NCBI GenBank assembly: GCA_024643305.1
Contig: JAHENE010000013.1
Location: 1-16,502, forward strand
From: Thiobacillaceae bacterium
GTDB lineage: Bacteria; Pseudomonadota; Gammaproteobacteria; Burkholderiales; Thiobacillaceae
Direction: 5' to 3'
Length of the DNA: 16,502 nucleotides
Numbering within the stretch: the stretch's first letter is position 1; the number at the start of each line of letters is the position of its first letter. Position numbers and translations under genes: made by a program. The notes beneath the pieces were generated by a model. The model did no database searches, was not told the DNA's origin, and worked only from the letters and a program-made list of their open reading frames with translations. Positions 1 to 8,839 of this stretch are shown one piece after another.

Positions 1-2
1 CA

Positions 3-365
3 GCCATGACTCTGGCGGTGCTGGCGCTGTTTGCCGACGGGCCTTCCATGCTGCGCAATATCGGTTCCTGGCGGGTCAAGGAAACCGACCGCATTGCAGC
101 TATGGCGACGGAGTTGCGCAAGTTCGGCGCGGTGGTGGAAGAGGGTACGGATTATTTGAAAATCACGCCCCCGAAAAACCCCAATCCAAATGTCGCGGTA
201 GATACCTACGACGACCATCGCATGGCGATGTGCTTTTCACTGGTGACTCTGGGCGGCGTGCCAGTACGCATCAACGACCCCAAGTGCGTGAACAAGACCT
301 TCCCTGAATACTTCAATGTGCTGGCCACGATTACTGGCCAGCCAGCGGCCTGCAAACTCGTATGA
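3..365 (+). CDS. aroA: 3-phosphoshikimate 1-carboxyvinyltransferase (EPSP synthase), 3' end only
   Basis: This is the C-terminal ~120 residues of EPSP synthase, which joins shikimate-3-phosphate and phosphoenolpyruvate in the cytoplasmic aromatic amino acid pathway. The gene starts left of the window; the first complete codon is at 3, and the ATG at 6 is internal (an Ala-Ala-Met-Thr-Leu-Ala stretch typical of the family). Visible family signatures are [16 protein letters not shown], with the conserved KETDR residues, and the [14 protein letters not shown] motif, whose D-D-H-R-M-A residues belong to the second EPSP-synthase signature. The C-terminus ends normally, shortly after a conserved KTFPEYF segment. 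The stop TGA overlaps the cmk start in an ATGA junction, so the two are probably translationally coupled. The aroA-cmk-rpsA-ihfB order is the standard proteobacterial arrangement. Identification is secure; only the N-terminal part is missing. Confidence 0.97.
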   Translation, partial: AMTLAVLALFADGPSMLRNIGSWRVKETDRIAAMATELRKFGAVVEEGTDYLKITPPKNPNPNVAVDTYDDHRMAMCFSLVTLGGVPVRINDPKCVNKTFPEYFNVLATITGQPAACKLV

Positions 366-1027
366 CCATCCCCGTTATTGCAATTGACGGCCCGTCCGCC
401 TCGGGCAAGGGCACCATCGCCGAAAAGGTGGCAGAAAAGCTGGGCTTTAATGTGCTGGATTCCGGTGCGCTCTACCGCCTGACAGCACTCCATGCTATTC
501 GTCTGGGTGTAAGACTCACGGACGAAATATCGGTGGCATCCCTGGCTGCGACCCTTCCGGCCGAATTTCGCACCGGGGAGGTTTGGCTGGCCGGTGAAAA
601 TGTCACCCGGGCGATCCGCACGGAGGACGCAGGCGAGGCGGCTTCGAAAGTGGCGGCTTTGCCCGCCGTGCGCAAGGCCCTGCTGGCGCGCCAGCGGGCC
701 TATGCCGAGGCGCCGGGACTGGTTGCAGACGGCCGTGATATGGGCACGGTGGTTTTCCCGGAGGCGCAAACCAAGGTCTTTCTGACAGCCAGCCCTGAGG
801 CGAGAGCGGAAAGACGTTATAAGCAGTTGATCGAAAAGGGAAACTCTGCTAATCTTGCCGCCCTTGTCCAAGATATGCGGGCACGGGACGAGCGCGATAC
901 GCAGCGTGCGGTCGCGCCGCTTAAACCGGCCCCTGATGCGCTGGTGCTGGATTCCACCCAGTTGAATATTGATCAGGTGGTGGAAGCGGTGCTGAAAAGT
1001 TATCGCACCAGCCAAAACTTGAAGTGA
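362..1027 (+). CDS. cmk: Cytidylate kinase
   Basis: A 221-residue cytidylate kinase, which phosphorylates CMP and dCMP to the diphosphates in the cytoplasm. The Walker A loop GPSASGKGT lies at residues 10-18 with Lys16, right after the first beta strand. The LDSGALYR segment (about residues 32-39) and [13 protein letters not shown] (about 121-133) are the CMP-binding signatures of this family, and a lid-like [14 protein letters not shown] region follows. The length matches bacterial Cmk of about 220-230 residues. The ATG start overlaps the aroA stop by four bases, which fixes the start and implies coupling. It is followed by a 78-base leader before rpsA. Nothing is missing from the protein. 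Confidence 0.97.
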   Translation: MTIPVIAIDGPSASGKGTIAEKVAEKLGFNVLDSGALYRLTALHAIRLGVRLTDEISVASLAATLPAEFRTGEVWLAGENVTRAIRTEDAGEAASKVAALPAVRKALLARQRAYAEAPGLVADGRDMGTVVFPEAQTKVFLTASPEARAERRYKQLIEKGNSANLAALVQDMRARDERDTQRAVAPLKPAPDALVLDSTQLNIDQVVEAVLKSYRTSQNLK

Positions 1028-1033
1028 TTAGAC

Positions 1034-1096
1034 GCCAGCCCTGAAACGGTTGGCATGTGTGCAACTAACCCCACTCGCAAGAGTGACCAGAAGGTC
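1034..1096 (+). promoter_or_regulatory. rpsA leader with three consecutive hairpins (candidate S1 autoregulatory region)
   Basis: Three inverted repeats follow one another in the 78 bases between cmk and rpsA. The first is GCCAGCC/GGTTGGC (1034-1040 with 1048-1054, seven pairs including one G-T, loop CTGAAAC). The second is CACTC/GAGTG (1072-1076 with 1081-1085, loop GCAA, a GNRA tetraloop). The third is GACC/GGTC (1085-1088 with 1093-1096, loop AGAA). The only Shine-Dalgarno-like bases (AAGG, 1092-1094 area) lie within the third hairpin, and a short A/T-only stretch separates it from the ATG. In E. coli the rpsA initiation region is a multi-hairpin structure without a strong Shine-Dalgarno that S1 itself represses. 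A similar role here is inference. Confidence 0.45.
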
Positions 1097-1105
1097 TTAA
1101 TTTAA

Positions 1106-2826
1106 ATGTCTGCTACCCAAACCTCCGTCGCCTCCACCGAAAGCTTTGCCGCCCTGTTTGAGGAATCCCTCAATCGTCAGGAAATGCGTCAGGGTGAAGT
1201 CATCACCGCCGAAGTGGTGAACGTCGATGACAATTTCGTCGTGGTCAACGCCGGTCTCAAATCTGAAAGCCTGATTCCCACCGAGGAATTCAAGAACGAC
1301 CATGGAGAAATCGAAGTCAAAACCGGCGATTTTGTGCAAGTCGCCATCGAATCCCTGGAAGATGGTTTCGGTTCCACCAAACTGTCTCGTGACCGTGCAA
1401 AGCGTCTGGCTGCCTGGCTGGATCTGGAAGCGGCCATGAATGAAGGCCGCATCGTCAGCGGCCTGGTTGCCGGCAAGGTCAAGGGAGGCCTGACCGTTCT
1501 GATGAACGGCCTGCGCGCCTTCCTGCCCGGCTCGCTGGTGGATGTCCGCCCGATCAAGGACACCACGCCCTACGAAAACAAAGAACTGGAATTCAAGGTC
1601 ATCAAGCTTGATCGCAAGCGAAACAACGTTGTGGTGTCTCGCCGCGCAGTGCTGGAAGCCAGCATGGGTGCAGACCGCGAAGCACTGATGGAAAACCTCA
1701 AGGAAGGCACCATCATCAAAGGCGTGGTCAAGAACATCACCGACTACGGCGCGTTCGTGGACCTGGGCGGCATCGACGGCCTGCTGCATATCACCGACAT
1801 GGCCTGGCGCCGCGTCAAGCATCCTTCCGAAGTGGTGCAGGTCGGTCAGGAAATCGAAGCCAAGATCCTCAAGTTCGACCAGGAAAAGAACCGCGTTTCC
1901 CTCGGCATCAAGCAGCTGGGCGACGACCCCTGGGTCGGCATTGCCCGCCGTTACCCGCAAGGCACCCGCATGTTCGGCAAAGTGGCCAATCTGACCGACT
2001 ACGGCGCGTTCGTTGAAATCGAACCCGGCATTGAAGGCCTGGTGCACGTGTCCGAAATGGACTGGACCAACAAGAACGTCAGCCCCGGCAAGATCGTCCA
2101 GCTGGGTGACGAAGTTGAAGTCATGGTGCTTGACATCGACGAAGACAAGCGCCGCATCTCCCTGGGCATGAAGCAGTGCAAGGCCAATCCCTGGGATGAT
2201 TTCTCCATGAACCACAAGAAGGGCGACAAGGTTTCCGGCGCCATCAAGTCCATTACCGACTTCGGCGTGTTCATCGGCCTGCCTGGTGGCATCGACGGTC
2301 TGGTGCACCTGTCCGACCTGTCCTGGAATCTGCCTGGCGAAGAAGCCGTGCGCAATTTCCGCAAGGGCCAGGATGTAGAGGCCGTAGTGCTGGCCATCGA
2401 TACTGATCGCGAACGCATCTCCTGGGCATCAAGCAGCTGGAAGGCGATCCGTTCAACTCCTTTGTCGGTACCCACGAAAAGGGCAGCGTCGTGAAGGGTA
2501 TCGTCAAGTCGCTGGATGCCAAGGGCGCCAATGTCGACCTGGGTGCTGAGATGGAAGGCTATCTACGTGCTTCGGAAATTTCACGTGACCGCGTGGAAGA
2601 CATCCGCAACCACCTCAAGGAAGGCGACGAGGTGGAGGCCATGATCATCAACGTGGATCGCAAGAACCGCGTGATCAATCTTTCCGTCAAGGCCAAGGAC
2701 TCGGCTGAGCAGGATGCGGCGATGAAGAAATTCAGCGCAGAATCCACCGCAGCAGCCAGCGGCGCCACCAATCTGGGTGCATTGCTCAAGGCCAAGCTGG
2801 ACAACAAGAGCGAAGATCAGCAATAA
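1106..2826 (+). CDS. rpsA: 30S ribosomal protein S1, interrupted by a one-base frameshift
   Basis: Ribosomal protein S1 binds mRNA on the 30S subunit through repeated OB-fold S1 domains. Domains 1 to 5 read in one frame from 1106 (about residues 30-95, 110-175, 198-265, 283-353 and 370-440), including the repeated TDYGAFV and ISLGMKQ-type signatures. At 2420-2422 the expected Ser-Leu-Gly-Ile-Lys-Gln is lost because a TCCCTGGGC context reads TCCTGGGC. The upstream frame then adds about 23 unrelated residues and stops at 2494 (462 residues). The sixth domain continues in the next frame from 2422 to the TAA at 2826. Restoring one C would give 573 residues, normal for the family. The cause is either a sequencing or assembly error in a short C run or a real truncation removing domain 6. 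Translation starts from a weak Shine-Dalgarno after a structured leader. Confidence 0.93.
2422..2826 (+). pseudogene. rpsA: Out-of-frame 3' part of rpsA encoding S1 domain 6
   Basis: This is the continuation of rpsA in the frame one base away from the upstream part. Reading from 2422 gives [10 protein letters not shown], exactly the domain 5-6 linker expected of S1. It is followed by a full sixth S1 domain containing the [16 protein letters not shown] segment, which matches the last domain of bacterial S1, and a short C-terminal tail. A GTG at 2491 could in principle start a 111-residue product, but no Shine-Dalgarno supports it and no family member starts here. It is best read as the C-terminal piece of a frameshifted gene rather than an independent gene. 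Confidence 0.85.
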
Positions 2827-2871
2827 GTTGATTCACATTAAAATCTTGGACAGCAATAAGCCCAGAGCGGT

Positions 2872-3159
2872 ATGACCAAATCCGAACTCATTGCACGTCT
2901 TGCCGTTCGCCACCCGCAGTTTCAGGGGGCGGACGCCGAGCTGGCCGTGAAGACCATACTTGATGCCATGATCAAGACCCTGACAACGGGCGGACGCATC
3001 GAGATACGTGGCTTTGGCAGCTTCTGCCTCAATTACCGGCCTGCCCGGATGGGACGCAATCCCAAATCGGGTGAAAAGGTTGAGGTGCCGGCTAAGCATG
3101 TTCCGCACTTCAAGGCCGGTAAAGAGCTCAGGGAAAAAGTTGATTATCACCAGCCCTGA
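2872..3159 (+). CDS. ihfB: Integration host factor subunit beta
   Basis: A 95-residue DNA-bending protein of the HU/IHF family, which pairs with IHF-alpha to form a heterodimer that kinks DNA at specific sites. The N-terminal [10 protein letters not shown] helix, the [11 protein letters not shown] strand segment (about residues 41-51) and the beta-arm R-N-P-K-S-G-E with Pro64, the intercalating proline, are visible. The usual C-terminal FKAGKELRE helix closes the protein. The sequence fits IHF-beta better than HU, and its position directly after rpsA is the classic ihfB location. A 45-base gap separates it from rpsA, and a strong intrinsic terminator follows the stop. Confidence 0.95.
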   Translation: MTKSELIARLAVRHPQFQGADAELAVKTILDAMIKTLTTGGRIEIRGFGSFCLNYRPARMGRNPKSGEKVEVPAKHVPHFKAGKELREKVDYHQP

Positions 3160-3176
3160 GAGATGTTCTTGAATGG

Positions 3177-3209
3177 AAAACGGCGCATTCATGCGCCGTT
3201 TTTTCTTTT
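3177..3209 (+). terminator. Rho-independent terminator after ihfB
   Basis: An inverted repeat AAAACGGCGC/GCGCCGTTTT (3177-3186 with 3193-3202), enclosing ATTCAT, is followed by a T-rich run through 3209. It lies 18 bases after the ihfB stop and ends the aroA-cmk-rpsA-ihfB transcription unit. The A-rich left arm pairs with the T tract, so some bidirectional function is possible, but both flanking genes point rightward. Confidence 0.88.
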
Positions 3210-3252
3210 CAAGAGGTTACAATCACATCATCACGGATACACTTAAAAGCTT

Positions 3253-3531
3253 ATGCGCTACTTCGGCTGGGTCGTAAAAATCCTGATTTTTGTTCTGGTG
3301 CTCGGATTCGCACTGCAAAACAGTCAGCCGGTTAGCCTGCATTATTTCTTTGGCTATGTTTGGGAAGCGCCGCTGGTTGTATTGCTGCTGACAGCATTGC
3401 TGTTTGGCTCACTTTTGGGCCTGCTTGCACTGTTGCCAACCTTGTTCCGCCTGCGCCGCGAGCGTGCAAAACTGCGCAAGGAACTGGACAGCATGATTGA
3501 CGCGTCGACCACCTCTCTGCCGGTTGATTGA
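3253..3531 (+). CDS. lapA: LapA-family inner-membrane protein (lipopolysaccharide assembly protein A, DUF1049)
   Basis: A 92-residue small membrane protein. Two hydrophobic segments are clear, about residues 5-22 and 39-65. Between them is a short periplasmic loop containing the family hallmark QNSQPVSLHYFFG, and a basic cytoplasmic tail (RLRRERAKLRKEL) follows with coiled-coil character. LapA forms a complex with LapB at the inner membrane and takes part in controlling lipopolysaccharide synthesis; that role is known from E. coli and inferred here. The gene follows the ihfB terminator, and TACAAT at 3218-3223 could be the -10 of its own promoter, though no convincing -35 is seen. Its stop codon lies three bases before the lapB ATG. 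Confidence 0.92.
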   Translation: MRYFGWVVKILIFVLVLGFALQNSQPVSLHYFFGYVWEAPLVVLLLTALLFGSLLGLLALLPTLFRLRRERAKLRKELDSMIDASTTSLPVD

Positions 3532-3533
3532 TT

Positions 3534-4694
3534 ATGGAATTTGAATTCTGGTGGCTGCTGGGATTTCCGCTGTTTTTTGCACTGGGCTGGCTGGCCGCCC
3601 GCATTGATATAAAGCAAGTCGTCACCGAGTCACGCAGCGTTCCAAATTCATATTTTCGCGGCCTGAATTTTCTGCTCAACGAACAACCGGACAAGGCGCT
3701 GGATGCATTCCTGGAAGTCGTCAAGCTTGACCCGGAAACCATCGAACTTCATTTCACCCTGGGTGCGTTGTTCCGCAAGCGCGGCGAACTTGACCGCGCC
3801 ATTCGCATGCACGAAAACCTGCTGGAACGAGAGACGCTGGCAGAAGAAGACCGGTTGAAGGCGCTGGTTGAACTGGGGCAGGATTACTTGAAGGCCGGCC
3901 TGCTCGACCGGGCGGAAGAAGTCTTCACACGTTTGCTGGAAACGCCTTTCTCCGGTCAGGCGCGCCGAAACCTGCTGGAAATCTACGTTCAGGAAAAAGA
4001 CTGGCATAAGGCTATCAGCGCCGCCACGGAACTGGAAAAACTTTCTGCGCGACCGATGATCGCCGAAATTGCACATTTTAATTGTGAGATTGCGGCACTG
4101 GCCATGGTGAAAGGCGATCTTGAATCGGCGCAGAAACATCTTGACGAGGCGCTTTCCGTTCACCGCCAGTGCACACGCGCCAGCATCATGATGGGTGATT
4201 TGCTGACGATGCAAGGCAAGATAGAAGAAGCAATCGCAGCGTGGCGCCTGATCGAGTCGCAAAGCTCGTCGCACATGGTTCTGGTGGTGGATCGCATGCT
4301 GGAGAATTTCAAGAAGCTTGGACGTCTGGAGGAAGGCCTGAATTGGCTTAAGGGCCTGCTTACCCGCAATCCGTCTCTGGACATGTTCAATACGCTGTAT
4401 CACGCTGTCATGGAAAGTCAGGGGGCGGAAGCCGCCTATCAACTTGCGCGTGACGAGTTACGCCGCAATCCAAGCCTGCATGCACTGGAACGCCTGGCCG
4501 AGGCGGAGCTAATTTCAGCTCCAGAAAATCGGCGCGAGGTGATCCAGAATGCCAAGAGTCTGATCCAGCGTCATGTACAACGTCTGACCCGCTATCACTG
4601 CGCAAGCTGCGGTTTCAAGGCTAGCCAGTTCTTCTGGCGCTGTCCTGCCTGCGGACGTTGGGATGGCTTTGACCCTGCCAGACACGAAGAATGA
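3534..4694 (+). CDS. lapB: LapB (YciM) tetratricopeptide-repeat lipopolysaccharide assembly protein
   Basis: A 386-residue membrane-anchored TPR protein. A single N-terminal transmembrane segment (about residues 5-21) ends in [11 protein letters not shown]. Repeated TPR helices follow from about residue 35 ([17 protein letters not shown]), and a rubredoxin-type zinc ribbon closes the protein with CASC and CPAC pairs near residues 355-372. This is exactly the LapB/YciM layout. In E. coli LapB acts with FtsH to control turnover of LpxC, the committed enzyme of lipid A synthesis. I chose the ATG at 3534 over a TTG two codons earlier because it sits directly at the membrane-anchor start as in relatives. 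The stop overlaps the pyrF start in ATGA. Confidence 0.94.
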   Translation: MEFEFWWLLGFPLFFALGWLAARIDIKQVVTESRSVPNSYFRGLNFLLNEQPDKALDAFLEVVKLDPETIELHFTLGALFRKRGELDRAIRMHENLLERETLAEEDRLKALVELGQDYLKAGLLDRAEEVFTRLLETPFSGQARRNLLEIYVQEKDWHKAISAATELEKLSARPMIAEIAHFNCEIAALAMVKGDLESAQKHLDEALSVHRQCTRASIMMGDLLTMQGKIEEAIAAWRLIESQSSSHMVLVVDRMLENFKKLGRLEEGLNWLKGLLTRNPSLDMFNTLYHAVMESQGAEAAYQLARDELRRNPSLHALERLAEAELISAPENRREVIQNAKSLIQRHVQRLTRYHCASCGFKASQFFWRCPACGRWDGFDPARHEE

Positions 4695-5401
4695 GAACTA
4701 CCAATATCAGCCCGCGCGTCATCGTTGCTCTCGACTATTCTGAACCACGTTCAGCCCTGGAGCTGGCGCAGAAACTTGATCCTTCCATTTGCCGGTTGAA
4801 AGTGGGGAAGGAATTGTTTACCGCAGCCGGGCCGGAACTGGTGCGAGAACTGGTTAAAAAAGGTTTTGGCGTATTTCTGGATCTCAAGTTTCACGACATA
4901 CCCAATACAGTTGCGGCAGCATGCAGGGCTGCATCCGAGCTCGGCGTATGGATGCTCAATGTGCACGCCAGCGGTGGTCGGAAAATGATGGAGGCGGCGC
5001 GATTGGCCGTCAACCATTCCTCGCACAAGCCTTTGTTGATCGGTGTCACGGTACTCACCAGCATGGATGAAACAGCTTTGCATGAAACTGGCGTCAGCGG
5101 TAGTCCACGAAATCAGGTTCTAAATCTGGCTGACCTGGCGCAACAAAGCGGACTTGATGGTGTGGTATGTTCGGCGCAGGAGGCAACAGAACTGCGTGCG
5201 CGATTTGGGAAAGAGTTTGTTCTGGTGACCCCGGGAATTCGACCGGCTGGATCAGACGTTGGCGACCAGTCGCGGATCATGACTCCCGCCAATGCCATCC
5301 GTGCCGGCAGTGATTACCTGGTAATTGGACGACCGATTACCCAGTCGAACGATCCTGTCGTGGCGCTGCAATCCATCCAGAATGAAATAAGCACTTTGTA
5401 G
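4691..5401 (+). CDS. pyrF: Orotidine 5'-phosphate decarboxylase
   Basis: A 236-residue decarboxylase that makes UMP from OMP, the last step of de novo pyrimidine synthesis. The catalytic array is visible: Asp15 and Lys37 near the start, then Asp64-Lys66-Asp69 in [12 protein letters not shown], the family signature. The phosphate-binding end carries TPGIRP (about residues 178-183) and VIGRPIT. Length and motifs match the short, enterobacterial-type PyrF rather than the longer form of some Burkholderiales. The start overlaps the lapB stop by four bases (ATGA), so coupling with lapB is likely. The dehydrogenase gene begins 11 bases after its stop. Confidence 0.97.
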   Translation: MRTTNISPRVIVALDYSEPRSALELAQKLDPSICRLKVGKELFTAAGPELVRELVKKGFGVFLDLKFHDIPNTVAAACRAASELGVWMLNVHASGGRKMMEAARLAVNHSSHKPLLIGVTVLTSMDETALHETGVSGSPRNQVLNLADLAQQSGLDGVVCSAQEATELRARFGKEFVLVTPGIRPAGSDVGDQSRIMTPANAIRAGSDYLVIGRPITQSNDPVVALQSIQNEISTL

Positions 5402-5412
5402 GTAACACCGTT

Positions 5413-6579
5413 ATGAAAATTGCTATAGCCGGAACCGGTTACGTGGGTTTGTCGAATGCGGTGCTGCTCGCGCAGCACAACGAAGTGGTCGCACTCGACA
5501 TTGTGCCGGAGAAGGTGTCGATGTTGAATCGGAAAGAATCACCTATTGTCGATGATGAGATCGAGAATTACCTCAAGCACAAAACGCTCAACTTGAGAGC
5601 GACGATGGACAAGCGCGATGCCTATGAAGGCGCGGCATACGTCATCATCGCAACGCCGACCGACTATGATCCTGAAACCAATTACTTCAACACACGTTCG
5701 ATCGAGTCCGTTATAAGGGATGTGATGGAGTTCAACCCTGATGCGGTGATGGTAATCAAGTCCACTGTACCTGTGGGCTATACCGTCAAGACCAGGGAAC
5801 AAATGGGCTGCAAGAACCTGATCTTCTCACCCGAGTTCCTGCGCGAAGGCAGGGCTTTGCACGACAACCTGTACCCATCCCGCATTATCGTCGGCGAGCG
5901 CTCGGAACGCGCTGAGGTGTTCGCCAATCTGCTCAAGCAGGGCGCGATCAAGCAGGACATCCCTGTGCTGTTTACTGATTCGACCGAAGCCGAGGCGATC
6001 AAGCTGTTTGCAAATACTTACCTGGCGATGCGAGTTGCGTACTTCAACGAACTGGACACTTATGCCATGACTCATGGTCTGGACACACGACAGATTATCG
6101 AGGGCGTCAGTCTGGACCCGCGCATTGGAGAACATTACAACAATCCGTCGTTCGGTTATGGCGGATATTGCCTTCCCAAAGATACCAAGCAGTTGCTGGC
6201 CAACTATCGCGAAGTGCCACAGAACCTCATCCACGCCATCGTCGAATCGAATACCACACGCAAGGATTTCATCGCCGATTCCATCATTCGGATGAACCCG
6301 CGTATTGTGGGTGTATACCGCCTGATCATGAAGAGCGGTTCGGACAATTTCCGCGCATCCAGCATCCAGGGCATCATGAAGCGCATCAAGGCCAAAGGCA
6401 TTGAAGTGATCGTGTATGAACCCGTCGTGAAGGAGCCGGAGTTTTTCCATTCGCGAGTGGTCAACGATTTGACGGAGTTCAAACGACTGGCGGACGTGGT
6501 CATCGCCAACCGCATTACCGACGAAATTAAGGACGTGGCCGACAAGGTCTACAGCCGCGATCTGTTCAGCAAGGATTGA
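5413..6579 (+). CDS. ugd: UDP-glucose 6-dehydrogenase (short, E. coli Ugd-like class)
   Basis: A 388-residue nucleotide-sugar dehydrogenase, the same length as E. coli Ugd. It oxidises UDP-glucose to UDP-glucuronate with two NAD+, feeding exopolysaccharide or lipid A sugar pathways. The N-terminal NAD fold starts with [10 protein letters not shown] (residues 5-14, GxGxxG). The central domain has SPEFLREG (about 137-144), and the catalytic Cys253 lies in [11 protein letters not shown]. The C-terminal UDP-binding domain contains [19 protein letters not shown]-glucose is the most likely substrate from these signatures, but another UDP-sugar cannot be excluded. It sits in the same direction between pyrF and cysM, 11 and 20 bases away, probably in one transcription unit. 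Confidence 0.92.
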   Translation: MKIAIAGTGYVGLSNAVLLAQHNEVVALDIVPEKVSMLNRKESPIVDDEIENYLKHKTLNLRATMDKRDAYEGAAYVIIATPTDYDPETNYFNTRSIESVIRDVMEFNPDAVMVIKSTVPVGYTVKTREQMGCKNLIFSPEFLREGRALHDNLYPSRIIVGERSERAEVFANLLKQGAIKQDIPVLFTDSTEAEAIKLFANTYLAMRVAYFNELDTYAMTHGLDTRQIIEGVSLDPRIGEHYNNPSFGYGGYCLPKDTKQLLANYREVPQNLIHAIVESNTTRKDFIADSIIRMNPRIVGVYRLIMKSGSDNFRASSIQGIMKRIKAKGIEVIVYEPVVKEPEFFHSRVVNDLTEFKRLADVVIANRITDEIKDVADKVYSRDLFSKD

Positions 6580-6599
6580 TTTGAACCGGGACAAGCGGC

Positions 6600-7487
6600 A
6601 TGTACAAAACGATTGAGGATTTTGTTGGCAACACGCCACTGGTTGCCTTGAAGCGTATGCCGGGCCAGACGAGCAATACCATTTTGCTCAAGCTCGAAGG
6701 CAATAACCCGGCCGGTTCGGTCAAGGACAGGCCTGCGTTGTCCATGATCAAACGCGCTGAGGCAAGAGGCGAGATCAAGCCTGGCGACACCCTTATCGAG
6801 GCAACTTCCGGCAACACCGGCATTGCGCTGGCAATGGCTGCCGCCATGATGGGTTACAAGATGATTCTGGTCATGCCGGAACATCTTTCCATCGAACGCC
6901 GCCAGAGCATGGCTGCCTATGGTGCGCAAATCGTATTGACACCCAAGGCGGGCAGTATGGAAATGGCACGCGATGTCGCCGACCAGATGGTGCGAGAAGG
7001 CAAAGGCATCATGCTCGATCAGTTTTCCAACCCGGACAATCCGATTGCGCATTACGAAGGCACTGCGCCTGAAATCTGGCGCGACACCGAAGGCAAGATT
7101 ACCCACTTCGTTTCCAGCATGGGTACCACCGGAACCATCATGGGCTGCTCACGTTATTTCAAGGAAGTAAACCCGGCCATCCAGATTATCGGCGTGCAGC
7201 CGGAGGAGGGTGCACAGATACCCGGCATTCGCAAATGGCCACAGGAATACCTTCCAAAAATATGTGACTTCAAGCAGATCGACCGCATGATCTATGTCGG
7301 CCAGCAGGCTGCAGAAGAGACCACACGACGGCTTGCACGCGAGGAAGGCATATTTGCCGGCGTATCCTCTGGCGGTGCTCTGTATGCAGCGCTGCAGTTG
7401 TCCAAGGAAGTCGAGAACGCCGTCATTGTTTCCATTGTTTGCGATCGCGGCGATCGCTATCTGTCTACGGGCGTTTTTCCTGCTTGA
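6600..7487 (+). CDS. cysM: Cysteine synthase B (O-acetylserine sulfhydrylase)
   Basis: A 295-residue PLP enzyme that forms cysteine from O-acetylserine and sulfide or thiosulfate. Lys42 in NPAGSVKDRPA is the Schiff-base lysine, TSGNTG (about residues 69-74) is the substrate-binding loop, and SSMGTTGTIMG (about 168-178) is the PLP-phosphate cup. The VSSGGAL segment near the C-terminus is the remaining cofactor contact. The length is close to CysM (about 300) and shorter than CysK, and IWRDTEGKITHFVSSMGTTGT is the CysM form. The stop codon shares one base with the radA ATG (TGATG), so the two are coupled. Confidence 0.95.
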   Translation: MYKTIEDFVGNTPLVALKRMPGQTSNTILLKLEGNNPAGSVKDRPALSMIKRAEARGEIKPGDTLIEATSGNTGIALAMAAAMMGYKMILVMPEHLSIERRQSMAAYGAQIVLTPKAGSMEMARDVADQMVREGKGIMLDQFSNPDNPIAHYEGTAPEIWRDTEGKITHFVSSMGTTGTIMGCSRYFKEVNPAIQIIGVQPEEGAQIPGIRKWPQEYLPKICDFKQIDRMIYVGQQAAEETTRRLAREEGIFAGVSSGGALYAALQLSKEVENAVIVSIVCDRGDRYLSTGVFPA

Positions 7488-8839
7488 TGGCAAAATCCAA
7501 GACTCAGTACACCTGTACCGAATGCGGTGGCAATTCGCCCAAGTGGCAGGGACAGTGCCCGGCCTGCGGCGCCTGGAATACTTTGGTTGAAACCATTGCC
7601 GAGAAAGCCGCGACCAGCCGCTTTCAATCCTTGGCTACAATCAGTGAGGTCAAATCGCTTGCTGAAGTCGAGGCGGTTGAGGACGAGCGCATTTCCACCG
7701 GGATTTCCGAACTGGATCGCGTGCTCGGAGATGGCATTGTTCGTGGCGGGGTCGTCCTGATCGGAGGCGATCCGGGAATCGGCAAATCCACGCTGTTGTT
7801 GCAGGCGCTGGCGCATTTGTCCGGACAACTGCCTACATTGTACGTAAGCGGCGAAGAGTCAGCCCGGCAAGTGGCATTGCGTGCCAAACGCCTCAATCTC
7901 AAAGCCCAGGATCTGCCGCTGCTTTCCGAAATCCAGCTGGAAAAGATCCTTGCCGTGCTCGATGACAAGAAACCCCAGGTGGCGGTAATCGATTCGATTC
8001 AGACGGTGTACTCGGAAGCCTTGCAGTCAGCGCCCGGATCGGTGGCACAGGTGCGTGAGTGCGCGGCACAACTCACCCGTTACGCAAAGCGCAGTGGCAC
8101 CAGCCTTTTCCTGGTTGGTCATGTCACCAAGGAGGGTGCCTTGGCCGGTCCGCGCGTGCTGGAACACATGGTCGATACCGTGCTGTATTTCGAGGGCGAT
8201 ACGGGCTCAAGTTTTCGTCTGGTGCGTGCCTTCAAGAACCGCTTCGGTGCAGTGAATGAGCTCGGCGTGTTTGCCATGACCGAGACCGGGCTGAAGAACG
8301 TGACCAATCCTTCGGCACTTTTTCTTTCACGCCATGGCGAGCCGGTGCCTGGTACTTGCGTGGTGGTGACGCAGGAAGGTTCGCGCCCCTTGCTGGTGGA
8401 AATCCAGGCCTTGGTGGACAGTGCGCATGGCGGCAATCCCCGGCGCCTATCTGTCGGTCTGGAAAGCAACCGGCTGGCCATGTTGCTGGCCGTGCTGCAC
8501 CGGCATGCGGGCGTTGCCTGTTTCGATCAGGATGTTTTCATCAATGCGGTAGGCGGAGTCAAAATCGCCGAACCAGCTGCTGACCTCGCCGTGCTGGCGG
8601 CCATCGTTTCTTCACTTAAAAGCAAACCGGTCAGAGAGAAACTGGTGATCTTCGGCGAGGTGGGGCTTGCTGGCGAAATCCGACCTGTGCAACGCGGACA
8701 GGAGCGACTGAAAGAAGCCGCCAAGCTGGGTTTTACCCATGCCATCGTGCCGGTGGCGAATCAGCCAAAACAGAAAATCGCGGGTATGGAAATCACGGCG
8801 GTTAGTAGGTTGGACGAGGCGCTCAGACAGCTTTTCTAG
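7487..8839 (+). CDS. radA: DNA repair protein RadA
   Basis: A 450-residue RecA-related ATPase that promotes branch migration during recombinational repair. The N-terminal zinc finger has Cys10, Cys13, Cys24 and Cys27 (CTEC and CPAC). Walker A GGDPGIGKST lies at residues 93-102 with Lys100, and the RadA-specific KNRFG motif is at 250-254. A Lon-protease-like C-terminal domain follows (GLESNRLAML and later FGEVGLAGEIRPV) and should lack proteolytic activity. The start at 7487 is preferred over an in-frame upstream start at 7439 because family members begin with MAKxKT just before the zinc finger and because it gives the TGATG junction with cysM. The stop abuts the stop of the opposite-strand SDR gene. 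Confidence 0.97.
   Translation: MAKSKTQYTCTECGGNSPKWQGQCPACGAWNTLVETIAEKAATSRFQSLATISEVKSLAEVEAVEDERISTGISELDRVLGDGIVRGGVVLIGGDPGIGKSTLLLQALAHLSGQLPTLYVSGEESARQVALRAKRLNLKAQDLPLLSEIQLEKILAVLDDKKPQVAVIDSIQTVYSEALQSAPGSVAQVRECAAQLTRYAKRSGTSLFLVGHVTKEGALAGPRVLEHMVDTVLYFEGDTGSSFRLVRAFKNRFGAVNELGVFAMTETGLKNVTNPSALFLSRHGEPVPGTCVVVTQEGSRPLLVEIQALVDSAHGGNPRRLSVGLESNRLAMLLAVLHRHAGVACFDQDVFINAVGGVKIAEPAADLAVLAAIVSSLKSKPVREKLVIFGEVGLAGEIRPVQRGQERLKEAAKLGFTHAIVPVANQPKQKIAGMEITAVSRLDEALRQLF

Noticed and set aside
206..1015. 269-codon open frame on the minus strand opposite aroA and cmk
   Set aside because: It spans two well-identified genes on the other strand, and its product shows no recognisable domain.
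1097..2308. 403-codon open frame on the minus strand opposite rpsA
   Set aside because: It is a codon-bias shadow of a highly expressed plus-strand gene: composition is His/Asp/Phe-rich low complexity, no family signature, and the plus strand clearly encodes S1 domains.
7439..7486. Upstream start for RadA
   Set aside because: It would add 16 residues overlapping cysM and precede the conserved MAKSKT N-terminus; the ATG at 7487 fits both family and operon junction.
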